Source of the DNA: JBDRLU01 sp043812795
GTDB taxonomy: Bacteria; Chloroflexota; Dehalococcoidia; Dehalococcoidales; UBA2162
DNA length: 27,456 nucleotides
Direction of reading: 5' to 3'
NCBI GenBank assembly: GCA_043812795.1
Contig: JBDRLU010000009.1
Span: 1-27,456 of the forward strand
Part shown: positions 7,752-14,974 of the stretch, piece by piece
Layout: each line of letters begins with the position of its first letter
Position numbering within the stretch: the stretch's first letter is position 1
Position numbers and translations under genes: made by a program
Notes under the pieces: model-generated
What the model saw: only the letters and a program-made list of their open reading frames with translations
Told to the model about the DNA's origin: nothing
Databases searched by the model: none

Positions 7752-8231
7752 ATGGTCAAATTTAAAAAGTCATGGCAGGAGAAGTTGGCTGACGATAAAG
7801 ATTTCCCCAAGGTGGTGGAGATCACCGGTTCGATGAGCACGAGGTGGGGTACCGGTACGGTCTGCATTCCGGCGCCCAGAGAAGTGGATGAAATTATGCG
7901 CAAGGTGCCGAAAGGCAGGCTTATCACCATTAATCAAATCCGGGAGATGGTGGCCAGGAAACACGGGGCAACTATTGGCTGACCGATAACCACCGGTATT
8001 TTTGCCGGGATTGCGGCTCGTGCAGCCGAAGAAATGGTCTCCGAAGGCAAGGAGGACATCACTCCTTACTGGCGCACTCTCAAGAGTGGCGGTGAACTCA
8101 ATGAAAAATATCCCGGTGGTGCGGCTTCCCAGGCCAACCATTTGCAGGCCGAGGGACATGTTATCTTGCCGGCCAAAGGTAAAAAACCACCCAAAGTAAG
8201 AGACTACGAGAAAGCTCTGGTGGAGGGGTGA
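7752..8231 (+). CDS. MGMT/alkyltransferase-like protein with in-frame UGA (candidate selenoprotein)
   Basis: Reading TGA 7980-7982 as one residue gives a 159-residue protein of the MGMT-like family, in two uninterrupted pieces in the same frame: residues 1-76 and 78-159. The N-terminal half has WGTGTVCIPAPREVDEIM and GKLITINQIREMVARKHGA (winged-helix DNA-binding region). The residue at the UGA is followed by PITTGIFAGIAARAAEE. As I recall them, homologues have Cys at this position (Cys-Pro-Ile-Thr-Thr-Gly), so UGA replaces Cys, the usual signature of selenocysteine. The C-terminal half has ITPYWRTLKSGGELN and KYPGG, where true alkyltransferases have the alkyl-acceptor Pro-Cys-His-Arg; here it reads Pro-Tyr-Trp-Arg, so the protein resembles non-transferring ATL proteins. 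GGGGG near 7739-7743 serves ATG 7752. The alternative is a nonsense mutation or base error (pseudogene); intact downstream coding makes that less likely. Confidence 0.7.
7993..8028 (+). promoter_or_regulatory. Candidate bacterial SECIS-like stem-loops after the in-frame UGA
   Basis: Two hairpins follow the UGA. The first pairs CCGGT (7993-7997) with GCCGG (8004-8008), starting 10 bases after the UGA, with a 6-base loop AUUUUU. The second pairs CGGCT (8014-8018) with AGCCG (8024-8028) around the loop CGUGC, with the loop beginning 36 bases after the UGA and G at loop position 2. Bacterial SECIS elements lie within the coding region just after UGA and usually have a G near the start of the apical loop. 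The second fits that better; the first fits the spacing of the E. coli fdhF element better. Neither is proven. Confidence 0.3.
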
Positions 8232-8275
8232 GTCTTAATCGCATCTATGCTTGCAAGAGATAGGATGTATTCGTA

Positions 8276-8818
8276 ATGGCAGATATGGTTGTAGAGTTAC
8301 CAGGGGAGCTTTTTAAAAGACAATACTTGCTTTATATTATTGAATTGTCTCGTAGTGGTAGTCGTTATTTCTACATTGGACAGACAGGTGATACTAGGGT
8401 GATAACTGCAAGACCAGTCTTTCGGAGATTAGCCGCACACTTGGAGGATAGAAAAAGCACGCAGAATCAGGTATACCAGTATGTTGCTCATAGAATTCTT
8501 GAGTTCCCTGAATACGAAGGTAAAAAAATAGCTTTCACCCAAGAAGCTAGACAGGCGGTCGAAAAATACCTAGTAAAAGGCAATTTAAAAATGCATGCCT
8601 ATTCTCTCGAGCCATTCGTATCCAGTATCTCCCGCGAAGAACATGTGAAGAGGCGAAGGAAGACTCAAAAAATAGAAGAACAAGTAATAGCTTTGTTCCG
8701 TAAAAATAGAAGAGAACTCATGAATCAAAAGGTGGTTGCGTCTGTTTCATTAAAGGATTGCCCTTATCGTAAAGTCATGAAGCAGATAGCTAAGGATTTT
8801 GATTTAACAATCAAGTAA
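8276..8818 (+). CDS. GIY-YIG nuclease-like protein
   Basis: A 180-residue protein whose N-terminal part looks like a GIY-YIG fold: LYIIELSRSGSRYFYIGQTGD (residues about 18-38) supplies the paired Tyr/Tyr-Ile-Gly strands, and ARPVFRRLAAHLED about 10 residues later gives the helix with the expected catalytic Arg. The C-terminal two-thirds is charged and basic (KRRRKTQKIEEQ) and could bind nucleic acid. Its codons and bases are visibly more AT-rich than those of the flanking leu genes, which suggests separate acquisition. Its TAA stop overlaps the Shine-Dalgarno of leuD, so it is transcribed with leuD. GIY-YIG domains occur in UvrC, homing nucleases and restriction enzymes; I cannot assign this one to a named subfamily. 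Confidence 0.65.
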   Translation: MADMVVELPGELFKRQYLLYIIELSRSGSRYFYIGQTGDTRVITARPVFRRLAAHLEDRKSTQNQVYQYVAHRILEFPEYEGKKIAFTQEARQAVEKYLVKGNLKMHAYSLEPFVSSISREEHVKRRRKTQKIEEQVIALFRKNRRELMNQKVVASVSLKDCPYRKVMKQIAKDFDLTIK

Positions 8819-8829
8819 GGAGAACTTAT

Positions 8830-9327
8830 ATGCTCAAAGGTAAAGTCCACAAATACGGGGCGAATATCGATACGGATGGAATCATCCCGGCACGGTATTT
8901 GAACTTATCGGAGGCAGCGGACCTGGCTAAACACTGCATGGAGGATATTGACGCTGATTTCGTCAAGCGGGTCAAGCCGGGGGATATTATCGTCGCCACC
9001 ACCAACTTCGGCTGCGGCTCGTCGCGGGAACATGCTCCGCTGGCGCTGAAAGGTTCTGGCATTTCCTGCGTCATCGCCAAGACCTTCGCCCGCATCTTCT
9101 TCCGTAACGGTATCGATACCGGCTTACCCTTGCTTGAATGCGAGGACGCACCGGATAATATCCAGGCGGGCGATACGGTCGAAGTTGACCTCTCGACGGG
9201 TAAAATCAAGAACCTGACTAATGGTAAAGAGTTCACCGCCAAGCCCTACCCGGATTTTATGGCGGGCATTATCTCGGCCGGTGGGCTGATTGAATATACG
9301 AAAAAGAGACTGAGCATTACACATTGA
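8830..9327 (+). CDS. leuD: 3-isopropylmalate dehydratase small subunit
   Basis: The swivel-domain subunit that completes the LeuCD isomerase. At 165 residues it is the short type that pairs with ~420-residue LeuC. Diagnostic features are the N-terminal GANIDTDGIIPARYLN, the NFGCGSSREHAPLAL motif (about residues 56-70) and the IAKTFARIFFRNGIDTGLP segment. AAGGAGA at 8817-8823 overlaps the stop of the GIY-YIG gene and precedes ATG 8830 by 6 bases. A hairpin with a short T-rich tail follows at 9382-9413, so expression of leuB and cimA downstream may be partly separated. Confidence 0.95.
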   Translation: MLKGKVHKYGANIDTDGIIPARYLNLSEAADLAKHCMEDIDADFVKRVKPGDIIVATTNFGCGSSREHAPLALKGSGISCVIAKTFARIFFRNGIDTGLPLLECEDAPDNIQAGDTVEVDLSTGKIKNLTNGKEFTAKPYPDFMAGIISAGGLIEYTKKRLSITH

Positions 9328-9381
9328 ACCTCACCCCCTTAATCCCCCTCTCCTGTGAGTTAGGAAAGAGGGAGGAGATAG

Positions 9382-9413
9382 AAGAGAGGGGGCAACTGCC
9401 CCCTCTCTTTCTT
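9382..9413 (+). terminator. Strong GC-rich hairpin with T-rich tail between leuD and leuB
   Basis: AAGAGAGGGGGC (9382-9393) pairs perfectly with GCCCCCTCTCTT (9398-9409) around a 4-base loop, followed by TCTT. It has the form of an intrinsic terminator, though the T-tract is short and interrupted. It is also the 3' part of a member of the dispersed repeat family that begins near 9329 (CCTCACCCCC...), so it may be a mobile repeat that happens to attenuate transcription. Confidence 0.5.
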
Positions 9414-9466
9414 AACACTCCGAGTTTCGGCTAGAAAGATAACTAAACAAATTTAGGAGGTCTGAA

Positions 9467-10561
9467 GTGAAATATAACGTGGCGGTCCTTCCCGGCGATG
9501 GTATCGGCCCTGATGTGGCCAATGAGGGCGTCAAAGTATTGCAGGCAATCGGCACCAAATTCGGGCACGAATTTAATATGACTTACGGGCTTATCGGCGG
9601 TGTTGCCATCGATAAGACCGGCGAAGCTCTCACTAAAGAAACATTAGAGATGTGCAAGCATAGTCATGCGGTATTGGAGGGTGCCGTCGGCGGGCCGAAA
9701 TGGGATGACCCGAAAGCCAAAGTCCGTCCCGAAGACGGCCTGCTTGCTTTACGGAAAGGGATGGGACTGTTTGCCAACCTGCGTCCGGTCAAGCTCTATC
9801 CTCATCTGGTTGACGCCACCAATTTCAAGCCGGAGGTGGTGCGGGGTGTGGACATGATTGTTGTCCGCGAGCTTACCGGCGGCCTTTACTTCGGCCGGCC
9901 CAAGCGTCAATGGCGGACTTCCCGCGGACGGCGGGCAGTTGATTCCATGGTCTATTCCGAGCAGGAAATCGAGCGCATCGTGAGGGTCGGTTTTGAACTG
10001 GCCCGGACGCGCAAGAAGAAGCTGGTCTCGGTGGACAAGGCCAACGTGCTGGAGTCGTCCCGATTGTGGCGCCAGGTCGCCATGGAAGTTGCCGAGAAGT
10101 ATCCAGATGTCGAGCTCGAACACATGCTGGTTGACTCCTGCTCGATGCGCCTCATTCAAAATCCCACCTACCTCGATGTCGTCGTTACTGAAAATACCTT
10201 CGGCGACATTCTTACCGACGAGGCATCGATGCTGGCCGGCTCGATGGGCATGTTACCTTCGGCCAGTCTGGCCGGAGTGCCGCAGGAGGGAGTGCTAACA
10301 TCGGGCATGTATGAACCTATCCATGGCAGCGCCCCCCGTCGTGCCGGACTGAATATGGCCAATCCTATCGCCACCATTCTCAGTGTGGCGATGATGCTGC
10401 GCTATTCCCTTGCTTTGACCAAAGAGGCCCAGGTTATCGAAAAGGCAGTTGAAGAAGCGTTGGACGAAGGCTACCGCACGTATGATATAATGAGCGAACA
10501 TAAGAAAGAACTGGGGACGCGGGAGATGGGTGATTTGATTGTACGGAAAGTGAAGGGATAA
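9467..10561 (+). CDS. leuB: 3-isopropylmalate dehydrogenase
   Basis: NAD-dependent oxidative decarboxylation of 3-isopropylmalate (and possibly 3-methylmalate in the citramalate route). The 364-residue protein starts with LPGDGIGPDVANEGVKVL, has the substrate-binding RPVKLYP and RELTGGLYFG segments, and the metal-binding/catalytic run TENTFGDILTDEASMLAG with GSMGMLPSASL. The adenine-binding EPIHGSAPRRAG is close to the family EPxHGSAP pattern. GTG 9467 is the start, with TAGGAGG at 9454-9460. cimA begins 3 bases after its stop, so the two are tightly coupled. Confidence 0.95.
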   Translation: MKYNVAVLPGDGIGPDVANEGVKVLQAIGTKFGHEFNMTYGLIGGVAIDKTGEALTKETLEMCKHSHAVLEGAVGGPKWDDPKAKVRPEDGLLALRKGMGLFANLRPVKLYPHLVDATNFKPEVVRGVDMIVVRELTGGLYFGRPKRQWRTSRGRRAVDSMVYSEQEIERIVRVGFELARTRKKKLVSVDKANVLESSRLWRQVAMEVAEKYPDVELEHMLVDSCSMRLIQNPTYLDVVVTENTFGDILTDEASMLAGSMGMLPSASLAGVPQEGVLTSGMYEPIHGSAPRRAGLNMANPIATILSVAMMLRYSLALTKEAQVIEKAVEEALDEGYRTYDIMSEHKKELGTREMGDLIVRKVKG

Positions 10562-10564
10562 CAA

Positions 10565-12157
10565 TTGCCACGAGTTGAACTTTATGACACAACCCTGCGC
10601 GATGGTGCCCAGCGGGAAGGTATTTCCTTCTCGGTGGTGGACAAGCTGAATATCGTCCGCAAACTCGATGAACTGGGTATTCATTTCATCGAAGGCGGTT
10701 GGCCCGGGTCTAATCCCAAAGATATCGAGTTTTTCGAGGAGGCCAAAAGGCTGAAACTGGCCCATTCTACCCTGGCGGCTTTCGGCAGTACCCGGCCGCC
10801 CGGAGCTAGCGCCGGGACAGATGCTAATTTGCAGGCCCTGGTCGATGCCGGGGTGAAGGTGGCCACGCTTGTGGGTAAAAGTTCCGTATTGCAGGTGACC
10901 CAGGTGCTGGAGACTACCCTGGAGGAAAACCTGAGCATGATTGCCGATTCCATCCGTTTTCTCAAGGCCAGGGGAATGACCGTTTTTTTCGATGCCGAGC
11001 ATTTCTTCGATGGCTTCAAAATTGACCCCGGTTACAGCCTGCATTGTTTGACCAACGCCGTCGAGGCCGGCGCCGACCGTCTGGTGCTCTGCGATACCAA
11101 CGGCGGGGCTTTACCTCAGGAAGTCGCCGCGGCAATAGCCGCCGCCGCCAAAATGACATCGGTGCCCCTCGGTATGCATGCCCACAATGACGCCGAACTG
11201 GCCGTGGCTAACAGTATAGCGGCGGTCAACGCGGGTGTTGCCCAGGTGCAGGGAACGATTAACGGCTATGGCGAACGCTGTGGTAATGCTAACCTGTGCT
11301 CGATTATTCCGGCCCTGAAGCTCAAAATGGGTATCAACTGCCTTACCAATGCGCAACTGGCTAAATTGACCGAGGTCTCGCGTTATGTCAGTGAGGCAGC
11401 CAACCTCAGCCACGATGCTTTCCTGCCTTATGTCGGCGTCAGTGCTTTCAGTCATAAGGCAGGCCTCCATGTTTCCGGTATCACCAAATGGGCTGATGCC
11501 TATCAACATATCAATCCGGCACTGGTGGGTAATGAGCGTAAAGTCCTCGTCTCAGAGCTGTCCGGAAGGCAGAATATTATCTACAAGGCTAAAGAAATGG
11601 GCATAAATCTCCCGCCCAAAGGCAAAGAAGCACTGAAATTGCTCGAGCAGATTAAGACTCTGGAAAGCCGTGGCTTTCAGTATGAGAATGCCGAAGCTTC
11701 CTTTGAACTGTTACTGCACCGGGCGATGCCCGACTATAAACCGCCCTTCGAGTTGGTCGATTTCATGGTACTGGTGGAGACGAGGCGGCGCACCCCGGTA
11801 CGGAATACACATGAAGAGACCCTGGCGGAAGCAATGATTAAAGTAAGGGTCAGTGACGAGGTAATGCACACCGCCGCCGAGGGTAACGGTCCGGTCAATG
11901 CCCTCGACCAGGCCCTGCGTAAGGCACTGCTTCAGTTTTATCCCAGCCTGGCGGCGGTCAAACTGGTTGACTACAAGGTGCGTATCCTTGAAGAGAGTGT
12001 TGGCACTGAATCCCAGGTGCGCGTTCTTATCGAGTCCAGTGACGGCGTCAGTATCTGGCGGACGGTCGGCAGCTCAACCAACATTATCGAGGCCAGCTGG
12101 CTGGCGCTGGTGGACGGCGTCGAATACTGGTTGCTGAAACAAAACAAAGCTAGATAG
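10565..12157 (+). CDS. cimA: (R)-citramalate synthase
   Basis: A DRE-TIM-barrel synthase that condenses pyruvate with acetyl-CoA to citramalate, opening threonine-independent isoleucine synthesis. The 530-residue length and the N-terminal YDTTLRDGAQREGISFSV, then FIEGGWPGSNPKD, are those of the CimA branch and not of LeuA. The metal-binding His pair is in MHAHNDAELAVAN, and NGYGERCGNANL follows. The C-terminal regulatory domain is at about residues 400-525. The start is TTG 10565, 3 bases after the leuB stop, with AAGGGA just upstream. Together with LeuCD and LeuB it would make 2-oxobutyrate for IlvBN. It is the last gene of the cluster. Confidence 0.92.
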   Translation: MPRVELYDTTLRDGAQREGISFSVVDKLNIVRKLDELGIHFIEGGWPGSNPKDIEFFEEAKRLKLAHSTLAAFGSTRPPGASAGTDANLQALVDAGVKVATLVGKSSVLQVTQVLETTLEENLSMIADSIRFLKARGMTVFFDAEHFFDGFKIDPGYSLHCLTNAVEAGADRLVLCDTNGGALPQEVAAAIAAAAKMTSVPLGMHAHNDAELAVANSIAAVNAGVAQVQGTINGYGERCGNANLCSIIPALKLKMGINCLTNAQLAKLTEVSRYVSEAANLSHDAFLPYVGVSAFSHKAGLHVSGITKWADAYQHINPALVGNERKVLVSELSGRQNIIYKAKEMGINLPPKGKEALKLLEQIKTLESRGFQYENAEASFELLLHRAMPDYKPPFELVDFMVLVETRRRTPVRNTHEETLAEAMIKVRVSDEVMHTAAEGNGPVNALDQALRKALLQFYPSLAAVKLVDYKVRILEESVGTESQVRVLIESSDGVSIWRTVGSSTNIIEASWLALVDGVEYWLLKQNKAR

Positions 12158-12257
12158 CTGCCAGTTGTTTGGATGTTAGGTTTCAGAAAGGCGGCTCGGT
12201 TTCCAGAGGTATCCGTGAGGGAACATCAGTCTAGTCAGTAATTGCGCTGGACACATA

Positions 12258-12287
12258 TTGACAACTCATCAGAACATAGCATAACAT
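12258..12287 (+). promoter_or_regulatory. Candidate sigma-70-type promoter for the DUF4389/PrsW pair
   Basis: A perfect TTGACA (12258-12263) is followed 18 bases later by TAACAT (12282-12287), a 4/6 match to the -10 box. It lies about 30 bases before the GGGGAGGT Shine-Dalgarno of the next gene. The rest of the 160-base gap after cimA shows nothing else recognisable. Confidence 0.4.
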
Positions 12288-12317
12288 GAAGCCAAATCGA
12301 GAAGGGGAGGTGGACAT

Positions 12318-12620
12318 ATGGGTTCAGGTGTAACGTTAGCGGTCGAATACCCAGAAAAGCTTTCCCAGGGTAAAGTGCTGCTAAAGGTCTTGTTCGGATG
12401 GCTCTACGTAGGCATCCCCCATGGAGTTATGCTCAGCCTGTATGGAATCGCAGCAAGCATCGTGATCTTCATTGCTTTCTGGGTCATCTTGTTCACAAAG
12501 AAATATCCCAAAGGAATGTTTGATTTTGTCGCCGGGTATATGCGCTGGAACTCGAGGGTCGCAGCTTACATGAACCTCATGCGAGACGAATACCCTCCCT
12601 TTAGCGGCGAACCGCAATAG
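12318..12620 (+). CDS. DUF4389-family small membrane protein
   Basis: A 100-residue protein matching the remembered DUF4389 pattern: an N-terminal YPEKLSQGKVLLKVLFGW segment, one long hydrophobic stretch (about residues 38-60), then the family's KKYPKGMFDFVAGYMRWNSR and a C-terminal DEYPPFS. The function of the family is unknown. An excellent GGGGAGGT lies before ATG 12318. Its TAG stop shares one base with the GTG of the PrsW-like gene, so the two are translationally coupled and may act together at the membrane. Confidence 0.75.
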   Translation: MGSGVTLAVEYPEKLSQGKVLLKVLFGWLYVGIPHGVMLSLYGIAASIVIFIAFWVILFTKKYPKGMFDFVAGYMRWNSRVAAYMNLMRDEYPPFSGEPQ

Positions 12621-13177
12621 TGCCCTACCCCGACCAAGAGCTGACAAACAAAGCTGAATATACACCCGGACATATGAAGTGGCGACTCTTCGCTTTCGTG
12701 CTAGCTGCGAGCGGCGGTGTCCTTGGTGTGTTGGGTGCAATCATCCAGGAGCTATCGCAGAACTCACTGCTCCTGATTTTTGTAGGTGCACCCATGATAG
12801 AAGAAGTTATGAAACCTGCCGGCGTTTACATTCTTCTCGCGCGCTGGCCGAAGTTACTGACGAGCCGGATTCAGACTGCCTTCCTAGCTGGTGTGGGGGG
12901 ACTTTCCTTTGCTCTGGTTGAAAATATCCTCTATCTGAGCGTCTATTTTCCACAGCATACTCAGGCTCTCACCCTGTTCCGGTACACTGCTGGTCTCACC
13001 GTGCATGTAGTTTGCAGTTTCATTGTCGGCTTTGGTATTAACCAACAACTGCTGGCTTCACTCAGAGGCGAGATTCCCTTTCTTATGGGCAATAGGAAGT
13101 TTTTTATTATTCCTATGGTTATTCATGGTGTGTTCAACATCATGGCCGTGACATTGGGCAGCAATCTCAATTCATAG
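12620..13177 (+). CDS. PrsW-family intramembrane metalloprotease
   Basis: A 185-residue polytopic membrane protein with the PrsW/glutamic-type CPBP-like motifs: EEVMK (EExxK) in PMIEEVMKPAGVYILLA, FALVENILYL (FxxxEN), a membrane His in TVHVVCSFIVGFG, and a final IHGVFN. PrsW proteins cleave membrane substrates such as anti-sigma factors. The gene starts with GTG overlapping the previous stop (TAGTG). About five or six hydrophobic segments are visible. The length is at the short end for the family, but all motifs are present. The substrate is unknown; the coupled DUF4389 protein is the obvious first candidate partner. Confidence 0.75.
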   Translation: MPYPDQELTNKAEYTPGHMKWRLFAFVLAASGGVLGVLGAIIQELSQNSLLLIFVGAPMIEEVMKPAGVYILLARWPKLLTSRIQTAFLAGVGGLSFALVENILYLSVYFPQHTQALTLFRYTAGLTVHVVCSFIVGFGINQQLLASLRGEIPFLMGNRKFFIIPMVIHGVFNIMAVTLGSNLNS

Positions 13178-13359
13178 TCCACGGAATCAGATCAAACGTG
13201 TTTCTCAATCATTACTTGTGGCGGTACTGTCCTTGACGTGGGCCACTAGTCTCTTAACCAAAAGTCCATACTACGGTACTTTATATAAACCGCCAATGAA
13301 TTTTCCATTTTCAATATCTCTGAGTGTTATATGAAAAGTGCAAACTGACGGCTAGCGTT

Positions 13360-14253
13360 CTATTCCTTGAACAATTTGGTGCTTAAATATTTCTCCCCCC
13401 TGTCCGGGAAGATGACCACTATCGTGCCCGCGGCTATTTTTTTAGCCGTTTCAATGGCGGCATACATGGCAGCACCACTGCTCATCCCGACGAAGATTCC
13501 CTCGTTCTTGACGATTTGTCGGCTCATCTCATAGGCGTCCTCTGTCTCAACCATGACAGTGATATCAATCTGCGAGGGGTCGTATATTGAAGGTACGATT
13601 GCCTCTTCCATGTTCTTGAGCCCCTGGATATAGTGTCCCTTTACAGGATGGGCGCAAACTACCTTGATTTGCGGCTTGTGCTCCTTAAGATGCTTGCCCA
13701 CACCCATTATCGTTCCCGAAGTCCCAATAGATGAAACAAAGTAATCTATTTGACCATGAGTCTGGTTCCAGATTTCTTCTCCCGTCGTCCGGTAATGCGC
13801 TATTTTGTTGAATTCATTGGAAAACTGGTCCGGCATAAAATACTTCTCAGGATATTCTCTGACCAGCTCTCTTGCTTTCATGATGGCCCCATCTGTACCT
13901 AATTCACCCTTAGTCAGGGTCACTTTTCCACCGAATGCCTTAATCATCGTTCTTCTCTCTACAGAGACGGCGTCGCTCATGACTATTTCGACTTCATAGC
14001 TCTTTACAACTCCAATCATCGCTAACGCTACTCCCGTGTTTCCGGATGTCGGCTCAATGATTGTTTTCCCCTTGGTTAGTATGCCCTCGGCCTCAGCCTG
14101 TTGGATCATGCTTAACGCAATCCTATCCTTGATGCTCCCGGTCGGATTAAGACCTTCGAGCTTGGCATAAATAGTAGTGTTCTTATTGGGGTTGAGCTTA
14201 TTTATCCTGACAATAGGCGTGTTACCGATAGTCTGGAGTATGTCTTCGGCCAT
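13360..14253 (-). CDS. cysK: Cysteine synthase (O-acetylserine sulfhydrylase), PLP-dependent
   Basis: Makes cysteine from O-acetylserine and sulfide. The roughly 297-residue fold-type II PLP enzyme starts AEDILQTIGNTPIVRINKLN. The PLP lysine is in PTGSIKDRIA, the substrate loop in EPTSGNTGVALAMIG, and the phosphate-binding glycine loop in SIGTSGTIMGVG. The C-terminus has the FPDRGEKYLSTKLF ending of CysK. ATG 14253 is preferred over TTG 14271 because GAGGAG lies 10 bases before it and overlaps the TTG. CysK and CysM cannot be separated firmly by eye; the ending favours CysK. The 182-base convergent gap with the PrsW-like gene shows no clear terminator. Confidence 0.9.
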   Translation of the reverse strand: MAEDILQTIGNTPIVRINKLNPNKNTTIYAKLEGLNPTGSIKDRIALSMIQQAEAEGILTKGKTIIEPTSGNTGVALAMIGVVKSYEVEIVMSDAVSVERRTMIKAFGGKVTLTKGELGTDGAIMKARELVREYPEKYFMPDQFSNEFNKIAHYRTTGEEIWNQTHGQIDYFVSSIGTSGTIMGVGKHLKEHKPQIKVVCAHPVKGHYIQGLKNMEEAIVPSIYDPSQIDITVMVETEDAYEMSRQIVKNEGIFVGMSSGAAMYAAIETAKKIAAGTIVVIFPDRGEKYLSTKLFKE

Positions 14254-14380
14254 TTTCGTTTTGCTCCTCAAATCGACAGTTCGAATCTAGCGGGTGCCAC
14301 TTTTCAGCTGTTCCTCTGTATCAAGAAACAGAGGATAAGTTTTGCCTCTAAAGCATACATCTATCCCTCTGTCTAAGTAC

Positions 14381-14974
14381 TCAAGAGACCAGGACAAGAC
14401 CGACCCAGCTCCGGCCGGTATTCTCACCGAAACCCAAATCCCAGCCCACCTTTTCTGCCGTCGCCAGCACGGCAATGCCGACGGCTTCCATGGCCGGTCG
14501 GGCTTGAAAGGGATGGCGGCAGGGGAGCCCGGATTTGACGCCGACGCACTTTTTACACAGGCAGCACGAGCCGCCGACCAGACCGGCGGCAAAATATTGT
14601 CCTTCCTTGAGACAGAACGATTCCAGTTGTGCCACAATGCCGTGTAATTTCTTCTTGGCTTCCCTGGTCATTTTCTGTTGTTCCGCAACTGGTATTATTG
14701 ACCAGTCGTGCGGCGGGATATCTACCTTGACCAGGACGGCGTTCTGATAGCACTTGAGTACTTCCTTGAACTGTGCGGCCGGTATCACATTCGGTGGGCA
14801 CATCAGGTCCACGCCGTAATGGGCGCAGAGCGGTACCTGACATTTCAGCGCCGCTCTTTCGTCCACCGTGATATCAGCCGTCTTGAGGATTGCCGCCGCG
14901 GCCGCACCGAGCTCTTTCGCCTTGCGGCAAAGGCCGGCTAAAGAGGCTTCAGAGTCAGTCTTTCTTTTCCTCAT
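14381..14974 (-). CDS. DUF2284 cysteine-rich predicted metal-binding protein
   Basis: A protein of about 197 residues with the Cys pattern of DUF2284: CQVPLCAHYGVDLMCPPN (about residues 45-62) and, after a variable middle, GGSCCLCKKCVG with CRHPFQARPAMEAVGI (about 130-160). The clustered Cys probably bind an iron-sulfur cluster or other metal. ATG 14974 is chosen; a TTG two codons upstream is also possible. It is on the same strand as cysK but about 130 bases downstream of the cysK start, so shared transcription is plausible and unproven. The biochemical role of the family is not known to me. Confidence 0.8.
   Translation of the reverse strand: MRKRKTDSEASLAGLCRKAKELGAAAAAILKTADITVDERAALKCQVPLCAHYGVDLMCPPNVIPAAQFKEVLKCYQNAVLVKVDIPPHDWSIIPVAEQQKMTREAKKKLHGIVAQLESFCLKEGQYFAAGLVGGSCCLCKKCVGVKSGLPCRHPFQARPAMEAVGIAVLATAEKVGWDLGFGENTGRSWVGLVLVS

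Noticed and set aside
7752..7982. Treating the first 76 codons before the TGA as a complete small gene
   Set aside because: The product would stop in mid-domain, while the same frame continues with conserved family sequence after the TGA.
10295..11044. A 249-codon - strand frame across leuB and cimA
   Set aside because: Overlaps two well-supported genes on the other strand; it reads as antisense of their conserved motifs.
14287..14637. A 116-codon - strand frame overlapping the DUF2284 gene
   Set aside because: It is a shifted frame of the DUF2284 coding sequence with no conserved pattern, and its start lies inside that gene.
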